A stretch of 11,250 nucleotides of DNA from Syntrophomonas sp. UBA4922 (GTDB lineage: Bacteria > Bacillota > Syntrophomonadia > Syntrophomonadales > Syntrophomonadaceae), in NCBI GenBank assembly GCA_002398825.1, contig DHBS01000052.1, positions 1-11,250 of the forward strand, given 5' to 3'. Below the pieces are notes generated by a model. It searched no databases. It was not told where the DNA came from and saw only the letters and a program-made list of their open reading frames with translations. Positions 6,488 through 11,250 of the stretch are shown here, piece after piece. The translations under genes and the position numbers were made by a program. The first letter of the stretch is position 1, and each line of letters begins with the position of its first letter.

Positions 6488-7711
6488 GTGGCTGAAGAAA
6501 TGCGTATCGTTTTAAGAAACGTAGGAAAGATTAGTCCCTTAAAAATTGATGAATATATTAAAGCCGGCGGATACAAATCCCTGGCTAAAGCTCGCAGCAT
6601 GAGTCAGATTGATTTAATTGAAGAAGTTAAAAAATCCGGTTTGCGCGGCAGAGGCGGCGCAGGTTTTAATTGCGGTATGAAATGGAGCTTCTCCTACAAA
6701 ATTGATACTGATCAAAAGTATGTGGTCTGCAATGCTGACGAAGGTGAGCCTGGCACATACAAAGATCGTATTATCATGGAGAATGACCCCCAGAGTCTTT
6801 TGGAAGGTATGGCCATTTGCGGTTATGCCATAGGTTCCAACAAAGGTTACATCTATTGCCGGGGTGAGTATCCTTACGTGGTAGAAACCCTTAATAAGGC
6901 TATTGCTCAAGCCAAAGACAAAGGTGTACTGGGTGACTTTGATATCGAAGTTAGAATGGGTGCCGGAGCGTATGTCTGCGGTGAAGAAAGTGCCCTGATT
7001 GAATCCATTGAAGGACATCGCGGTGAACCACGCTTCAAACCCCCCTTCCCGCCCGTGGAAGGTTTATGGGGCAAACCCACTATTGTTAATAACGTAGAGA
7101 CCTTTGCCAACATCCCGGCTATTCTGGAAAAAGGTGCAGACTGGTACAAAGGGATTGGCGCCAGTTCCTATCCTGGAACCAAAGTATTGACCTTGACCGG
7201 CGATGTAGTAAACCGGACCTATTTTGAAGTGCCCACCAATGTCACCATTCGTGAAGTTATTTACGGACTGGGCGGTGGCATGGTTAACGGCAAAAATTTC
7301 AAGGCCGTCCAAATCGGCGGAACTTCAGGCGGATTCATTCCCGAAGAGTTCCTGGATACCCCCATTGATTTTGATTCCATGACCACTATCGGTGCAGTGC
7401 TGGGTTCAGGTGCAGTATTTGTCATGGATGAAACTCGGGATATTGTTGATATCGTGGATCGGATCAGCAAATTCTTTGAACATGAATCCTGTGGTAAATG
7501 TACCCCCTGCCGGGAAGGTACCAAACGTATGCATGAAATGATGCATAGAATCAATAAAGGCAGTGGCACGGTTGGAGTTATGGATCTACTGCAAAACCTG
7601 GGCAACGTTATGTCGGTGGCTTGTCTGTGTGGCCTGGGTCAAGCGGCTCCTGCTCCGGTGCTTAGCACGCTGAAACATTTTAAACTTGAATTTAATGCCA
7701 AATTGAATTAA
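6488..7711 (+). CDS. nuoF: NuoF/HydB-like NAD(P)H- and FMN-binding subunit (short form)
   Basis: The diaphorase subunit, 407 residues from GTG 6488. It carries the glycine-rich nucleotide site GLRGRGGAGF (51-60), the FMN-site motif NADEGEPGTYKDR (82-94), GAYVCGEESALIESIEGHRG (160-179), and the [4Fe-4S] ligands C335/C338/C341 (ESCGKCTPCREG) with C381. It exchanges electrons between NAD(P)H and the NuoE/FdhA clusters. GTG 6488 is chosen because AAAGGAGG (6473-6480) lies 7 nt upstream; an upstream TTG at 6467, immediately after the nuoE stop, would place that site inside the gene. The protein lacks both the N-terminal thioredoxin-like [2Fe-2S] domain and the C-terminal pair of ferredoxin clusters found in the ~600-residue HydB subunits of electron-bifurcating hydrogenases. 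By family knowledge this suggests plain NAD(P)-dependent chemistry. It is the last gene of the operon. Confidence 0.93.
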   Translation: MAEEMRIVLRNVGKISPLKIDEYIKAGGYKSLAKARSMSQIDLIEEVKKSGLRGRGGAGFNCGMKWSFSYKIDTDQKYVVCNADEGEPGTYKDRIIMENDPQSLLEGMAICGYAIGSNKGYIYCRGEYPYVVETLNKAIAQAKDKGVLGDFDIEVRMGAGAYVCGEESALIESIEGHRGEPRFKPPFPPVEGLWGKPTIVNNVETFANIPAILEKGADWYKGIGASSYPGTKVLTLTGDVVNRTYFEVPTNVTIREVIYGLGGGMVNGKNFKAVQIGGTSGGFIPEEFLDTPIDFDSMTTIGAVLGSGAVFVMDETRDIVDIVDRISKFFEHESCGKCTPCREGTKRMHEMMHRINKGSGTVGVMDLLQNLGNVMSVACLCGLGQAAPAPVLSTLKHFKLEFNAKLN

Positions 7712-7763
7712 GCAAACTGGAGTTTTGACTGTGCAAATGGATTTCTAAATCATCGCTTTTTAT

Positions 7764-7798
7764 ATCCCTGCTTCTTCCTGAAAGGAGGAAGCAGGGAT
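7764..7798 (+). terminator. Terminator hairpin of the fdhA-nuoE-nuoF operon
   Basis: ATCCCTGCTTCTTCCT (7764-7779) pairs with AGGAGGAAGCAGGGAT (7783-7798): 16 bp with one wobble and a 3-nt loop. It is followed by CTCTGTTTCTC. The T-tract is imperfect but the stem is very stable and lies 53 nt after the nuoF stop. Confidence 0.7.
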
Positions 7799-7848
7799 CT
7801 CTGTTTCTCAAAATAATTATTGCCCACCTGCTATTCCAGATTATACAT

Positions 7849-7877
7849 TTGTCATATAAAACATAAGGTTATATTCT
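7849..7877 (+). promoter_or_regulatory. Candidate sigma-A promoter for the RNA-B / fdnG transcript
   Basis: TTGTCA (7849-7854) matches the -35 consensus at 5 of 6. TATATT (7870-7875, spacer 15, 5 of 6) or TATTCT (7872-7877, spacer 17, 4 of 6) could be the -10. Transcription would start near 7885, about 90 nt ahead of RNA-B. The region is AT-rich, so chance matches are common. Confidence 0.3.
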
Positions 7878-7926
7878 TTATAAGAAGAAGGAATATTTGT
7901 TTCAATGTAGAATAAGAATTTGATTG

Positions 7927-7949
7927 CTTAATTGAGTTTTACAATTAAG
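7927..7949. repeat. Perfect 8-bp inverted repeat upstream of RNA-B
   Basis: CTTAATTG (7927-7934) and CAATTAAG (7942-7949) are perfect inverted copies around a 7-nt spacer, 23 nt before RNA-B. This could be an operator or a short leader hairpin. It does not match the sequence of the inverted repeat ahead of RNA-A. Confidence 0.4.
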
Positions 7950-7972
7950 AATCTATCAAGATTATGAATGGG

Positions 7973-8134
7973 GGTGAGAATAATGCCGTCAAGTTTAAGC
8001 TTGGAACGGGTAATGAACCATTCGGTTTGAGAGTGGCTAAATGGACCGGAGGTTCATTGGGTTTCAAAAATACAATATCAATATTGGAGATCAAGAATAT
8101 TGGTGGCTTTTTCTCACCGTTTACTCGGTACTGA
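7973..8134 (+). ncRNA. RNA-B: second copy of the candidate structured RNA, upstream of fdnG
   Basis: The closing helix GGTGAGAA (7973-7980) with TTCTCACC (8111-8118) is perfect. GCC (7985-7987) pairs with GGC (8105-8107). AATGAACC (8012-8019) pairs perfectly with GGTTCATT (8051-8058). CAATAT (8073-8078) pairs with ATATTG (8097-8102). A trailing hairpin ACCG/CGGT (8116-8129) overlaps the closing helix. Compared with RNA-A, paired positions change together: A-U to G-C in the closing helix, U-A to C-G in the GCT/GCC helix, and G-C to A-U in the inner helix. Conserved blocks include TCAAGT, TTTAAGC or TTAAGC, and ACCGG(T/A)GG(C/T)TCAT followed by GTTTCAA. The span is 146 nt against 143 nt for RNA-A. 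It lies about 200 nt upstream of the second formate dehydrogenase. Confidence 0.6.
7983..8030 (+). CDS. Possible 15-codon leader peptide inside RNA-B
   Basis: ATG 7983 follows GGGGGTG (7970-7976) and encodes MPSSLSLERVMNHSV, ending at TGA 8028-8030. Start, length and stop coincide with the small frame in RNA-A when the two RNAs are aligned without gaps. Both peptides begin M-x-S-S and then differ mainly by similar residues (F/L, Q/R, I/V, I/M, S/N, R/H). Translation is not established. Confidence 0.25.
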   Translation: MPSSLSLERVMNHSV

Positions 8135-8323
8135 CCTCATTTAATGCTTTTTTTGCATAATCAAGCCTGCTAATCTCCCGCTTTATAAAAGCCCCTCCAA
8201 TTGTTTATCTCCCTGACTTGGTATTGTATATATGAAACAAGCTTTAATCTTGATGGTTTAAGTACATTTTAGCTCGTTTTTTGGTTGCAATATTTTGATG
8301 TCTAAGGAAATGGGGGATAAAAG
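8135..8323 (+). other. Remaining leader of the second formate dehydrogenase gene
   Basis: This AT-rich stretch holds no gene. It has an ATGC-T7-GCAT element (around 8143-8158), whose loop is a run of seven T, and a second T-run near 8276. Neither forms a clear intrinsic terminator. No Moco-type aptamer like the one at 3002-3118 is visible here. Confidence 0.4.
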
Positions 8324-11250
8324 ATGAACAGCAAAATTACTCGCCGCCAGTTCTTGAAGGCCGGCGGGGTTGCGGTAGCAGGAGTTGGCGTGGCTACAAC
8401 CCTGGATTTTAGCCTTGAGGCAACCGCTTCGGCAATTAAGGTGCTGCGTATTAAGAACGTTACTCCCACACCCACCATATGCCCGTATTGCGGCTCGGGA
8501 TGTGGTTTGCTGGTATACTCCGAGCGTGATTCCGCCGGTAAGTTCGTCAAACTGCTTAGCGTACAGGGCGATCCGGACAACCCGATTAATCGTGGTGCGG
8601 CATGCCCCAAGGGTTCGGCCATGTTTAACCTGAGGGAAATTTATAATGAAAAGGGAGAACAAGTAATCAACCCCAAGCGGGTGCAGAAGCCTCTTTACCG
8701 GGCTCCGGGCAGCGACAAGTGGGTAGAAAAAGATTGGGATTGGATGCTTACCAGAATTGCGGAAAAAATCAAAGAAACCCGAGACAGCAGTTTTATCCAT
8801 AAAGAGAAAATAGCCGACGGCAGTGAAATCATCGTTAACCGAACCGAGAAAATCGCCTCAATCGGCGGGTCGGCCCTGGATAACGAGGAATGCTACGTGC
8901 TTTCCAAAATGATGCGCTCCCTGGGGCTGGTTTATTTGGAAACCCAGGCCCGGCTCTGTCATTCACCTTCAGTAGGAGGTTTAGCGCCCTCTTTTGGCCG
9001 CGGGGTAATGACCAATTCGCTCAATGATATGAAAAACACCGATTGTGCCATGTGTATGGGTAGCAATTCGGCTGAAACCCATCCCATGGCATTTAAATGG
9101 CTATTAAAGGCCCGTGAAGAACGGGGGGCTAAGATAATCTGCGTGGACCCACGCTTTACCCGGACCGCATCCAAGGCTGATATCTACTGCCCGATGCGTT
9201 CAGGTACAGATATCGCCTTTCTGGGCGGTATGGTCAAATATATTATTGATAACGAGCTATACCACAAAGATTATGTGGTCAATTACACCAACGCAGCTTT
9301 TATTGTCAAAGACGAATTTGGATTCAAGGATGGCCTTTTTACCGGCTATGATGCGAGCAAGAGAAAATATGATGTAAAGACCTGGGATTACAAATATGAT
9401 GAGAACAATTTACCCTTGAAGGATCCGACGCTGCAAGATCCCCGCTGTGTCTTCCAGTTGATGAAGAATCATTATGAGCGCTATGACATTGATACGGTTT
9501 GCAAGATAACCGGAAGCCCCAAAGACAAGTATTTGGAAGTTTTGAAAACCTTTACCGCCACCGGCGCTCCGGACAAAACCGCAACCATCCTTTATGCCAT
9601 GGGGATAACCCAGCATACGGTGGGCAGCCAGAATATACGGGCTTTTGCGGTTGTCCAGCTACTCCTGGGCAATATCGGCAGACCCGGCGGCGGCATAAAC
9701 GCCCTGCGGGGTGAGAACAACGTACAGGGCGCCACCGATATGGCTCTGCTCTACCATATAATACCGGGATATATAGATTCGCCCATGAACACTCCGGCCA
9801 ATAAGGATCTTGTATCTTTTATCAGAGCAGTCACCCCCGGAGCGGCCAACCTGTCTTTTAACAGCCTGGAAGAATTTCGGGAACTGGTAAAAGCGGGCTT
9901 CCCCAATTCTGGCTGGAAGATCCACACTTCCAAGTGGGTGGTCAGTCTGCTCAAGGCTTGGTGGGGTGATGCTGCAACCAGGGAAAACGATTTTGCCTAC
10001 CACTACCTGCCTAAACGACAGGATGGCAAGAATTACTCGCATATAGGATTGTTTGAAGCCATGCACCGGGGAGAGATCGACGGACTGTTCATCAACGGCT
10101 CCAACCCGGTCGTGGGCGGGCCCAATGCCAACAAGGAACAGGAAGCTTTGACCAAATTGAAATGGTTGGTCTGCATCGACCTCTGGCTGCATGAAACTGC
10201 TGACTTCTGGACTTATCAGGGCTGGGAGCGGCCCGTTGACAATCCCATTGTACCAAAATTGACCCCGGCCGATATAAAAACGGAAGTATTCTTCCTGCCC
10301 GCCGCCGCGGTTTATGAAAAGGAAGGAACTGCTGCCTCAACCAGCCGCTGGGTACAGTATCGCTGGAAAGGCGCGGAACCGGTGGGCGAATCCAAATCCG
10401 ACCTATGGATTTACAACGAGCTGGCTAAGAAGATCAAAAAAGTCTATGCGGGCAGCAAGCGTGTAGAAGATGAGCCCATCGTCAATATGACCTGGGAAGT
10501 TGAAAACGAACACGGCCATGATGATCCGGTCGTAGTAGCCAAGGAACTTTGCGGCTACAGCGTAGCGGATGGCAAGCCGGTGGAAGGCTTTGCCAAGCTG
10601 ATGGATGATGGCAGTACTGCCTGCGGATGCTGGGTATACTGCGGAGCAACAACGATAAAAGACGGTAAATTCCTCTACAAGACTCAATTGCGGAACCAGG
10701 AGGACCCCAGCGGACTGGGCATATATCCCAACTGGTCCTGGGCCTGGCCGATGAACCGCCGGATCGTTTACAACCGCTGCTCGGTGCAGCCGGATGGTGT
10801 TACTCCCTGGCCGGGTGACGAGCAGCGCCGCCTGATTTGGTGGGATCCTCTGAAATCGGCTGATCCGTCCAAACCTGAAGTATTAGGTACCTGGACCGGG
10901 GTTGACGTACCTGACTTTATAAAAACCACCGGGCCGGACAAACCTGCCTTTACCGGTGCTTTTATCATGCGGCCGGAAGGCAAGGGGTGTTTATTCGCCG
11001 CTAAAAACTCCATGAAGGAAGGTCCTTTCCCCGAGCATTATGAGCCATGGGAAAGCCCCATGCCACCAATTATCAATAAAGAGCCGGTCAACCCGGCGGC
11101 CATCATCTGGGAGCCGGACAAACATGGAACGTCTGACAAGTATCCTATTATCGGCACCAGCTTCCGGCTGGTCGAACATTGGCAGACCGGGGCCTTGACC
11201 CGCAACCTGCCCTGGCTGGCCGAGTTGATGCCCAATATGTTTGTTGAGCT
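8324..11250 (+). CDS. fdnG: Tat-exported formate dehydrogenase catalytic subunit, FdnG type, Cys form (3' end beyond window)
   Basis: The frame is open from ATG 8324 to the window end (975 codons) with no in-frame stop. The N-terminus NSKITRRQFLKAGG is a twin-arginine signal with a hydrophobic stretch and a plausible cleavage site after ATASA, so the enzyme acts outside the cytoplasmic membrane. The [4Fe-4S] ligands are C53, C56, C60 and C94 (ICPYCGSGCGLL). The Mo/W ligand is Cys212 in ARLCHSPSVGGLAPSFGRG, where E. coli FdnG has selenocysteine. MGSNSAETHPMAFKW and VDPRFTRTASKADIY are typical of formate dehydrogenase-N alpha. The C-terminal dinucleotide-binding domain has just begun (PIIGTSFRLVEHW); by comparison with FdnG I expect about 100 more residues. 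A weak GGGGG ribosome site ends 7 nt before the ATG. An Fe-S beta and a cytochrome b gamma subunit are expected downstream. Confidence 0.93.
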   Translation, partial: MNSKITRRQFLKAGGVAVAGVGVATTLDFSLEATASAIKVLRIKNVTPTPTICPYCGSGCGLLVYSERDSAGKFVKLLSVQGDPDNPINRGAACPKGSAMFNLREIYNEKGEQVINPKRVQKPLYRAPGSDKWVEKDWDWMLTRIAEKIKETRDSSFIHKEKIADGSEIIVNRTEKIASIGGSALDNEECYVLSKMMRSLGLVYLETQARLCHSPSVGGLAPSFGRGVMTNSLNDMKNTDCAMCMGSNSAETHPMAFKWLLKAREERGAKIICVDPRFTRTASKADIYCPMRSGTDIAFLGGMVKYIIDNELYHKDYVVNYTNAAFIVKDEFGFKDGLFTGYDASKRKYDVKTWDYKYDENNLPLKDPTLQDPRCVFQLMKNHYERYDIDTVCKITGSPKDKYLEVLKTFTATGAPDKTATILYAMGITQHTVGSQNIRAFAVVQLLLGNIGRPGGGINALRGENNVQGATDMALLYHIIPGYIDSPMNTPANKDLVSFIRAVTPGAANLSFNSLEEFRELVKAGFPNSGWKIHTSKWVVSLLKAWWGDAATRENDFAYHYLPKRQDGKNYSHIGLFEAMHRGEIDGLFINGSNPVVGGPNANKEQEALTKLKWLVCIDLWLHETADFWTYQGWERPVDNPIVPKLTPADIKTEVFFLPAAAVYEKEGTAASTSRWVQYRWKGAEPVGESKSDLWIYNELAKKIKKVYAGSKRVEDEPIVNMTWEVENEHGHDDPVVVAKELCGYSVADGKPVEGFAKLMDDGSTACGCWVYCGATTIKDGKFLYKTQLRNQEDPSGLGIYPNWSWAWPMNRRIVYNRCSVQPDGVTPWPGDEQRRLIWWDPLKSADPSKPEVLGTWTGVDVPDFIKTTGPDKPAFTGAFIMRPEGKGCLFAAKNSMKEGPFPEHYEPWESPMPPIINKEPVNPAAIIWEPDKHGTSDKYPIIGTSFRLVEHWQTGALTRNLPWLAELMPNMFVE

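Noticed and set aside
2668..8118. RNA-A and RNA-B as a small inverted-repeat transposon (MITE) because of the terminal GGTGA...TCACC inverted repeats
   Set aside because: No target-site duplication flanks either copy, internal helices are also conserved with compensatory changes, and both copies lie in the same functional place ahead of formate dehydrogenase genes.
8135..8323. A second Moco-type aptamer before fdnG
   Set aside because: No GCCTCC...AAGG...GGCT block or GNRA-capped stem like that at 3065-3118 is present.
8258..8800. A 180-codon minus-strand frame opposite the start of fdnG
   Set aside because: It lies opposite the Tat signal and Fe-S region of a clear gene, has no family resemblance and no ribosome site that I can see. 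It is a shadow frame.
9659..10192. A 177-codon minus-strand frame inside fdnG
   Set aside because: It is fully antisense to conserved molybdopterin-domain coding sequence and its translation shows no recognisable domain.

Overview
The window looks like chromosome from an anaerobic Firmicute, probably class Clostridia and possibly a syntrophic or acetogenic butyrate/fatty-acid metaboliser. The basis is strong AGGAGG-type ribosome binding sites, the tail of a butyryl/4-hydroxybutyrate CoA-transferase-like gene, a bacterial enhancer-binding protein of clostridial type, a Moco-type riboswitch, and two different formate dehydrogenases. No gene identifies the genus, so this placement is inference. 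All genes recognised are on the + strand.

Layout. Positions 1-115 hold the end of a CoA-transferase gene, followed by a strong hairpin (213-249). Positions 448-1809 encode a PAS / AAA+ / Fis-HTH sigma-54-dependent activator. Positions 1889-2293 are a decayed zinc-ribbon/HTH gene of mobile-element type. The long gene-free stretch 2294-3326 is a regulatory leader. It holds a terminator-like hairpin, a ~145-nt structured RNA that I cannot name (RNA-A, 2668-2810), a Moco-family riboswitch aptamer (about 3002-3118), and an apparent antiterminator/terminator pair (3201-3297). Positions 3327-7711 form a tight three-gene operon, fdhA-nuoE-nuoF: a cytoplasmic NAD(P)-linked molybdenum/tungsten formate dehydrogenase. 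It ends at a strong hairpin (7764-7798). The second leader, 7799-8323, carries a second copy of the unknown RNA (RNA-B, 7973-8118). From 8324 past the window end runs a Tat-exported FdnG-type formate dehydrogenase catalytic subunit, cut off by the window.

How the genes fit together. The first enzyme would interconvert NAD(P)H/NAD(P)+ and CO2/formate in the cytoplasm. The second would handle formate outside the membrane and pass electrons to an Fe-S and a cytochrome b subunit expected downstream. Together they would couple internal redox carriers to external formate, as in syntrophic metabolism. Both catalytic subunits carry cysteine, not selenocysteine, at the metal-ligand position.

Most interesting observation. 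RNA-A and RNA-B are about 60% identical without gaps over an 84-nt core. They share the same nested helices with several compensatory base-pair changes, and each is followed by a hairpin that overlaps the 3' strand of its closing helix. They lie ahead of two non-orthologous formate dehydrogenase units. This looks like a conserved regulatory RNA class, possibly a riboswitch. I do not recognise it among known families, but could not run a search.
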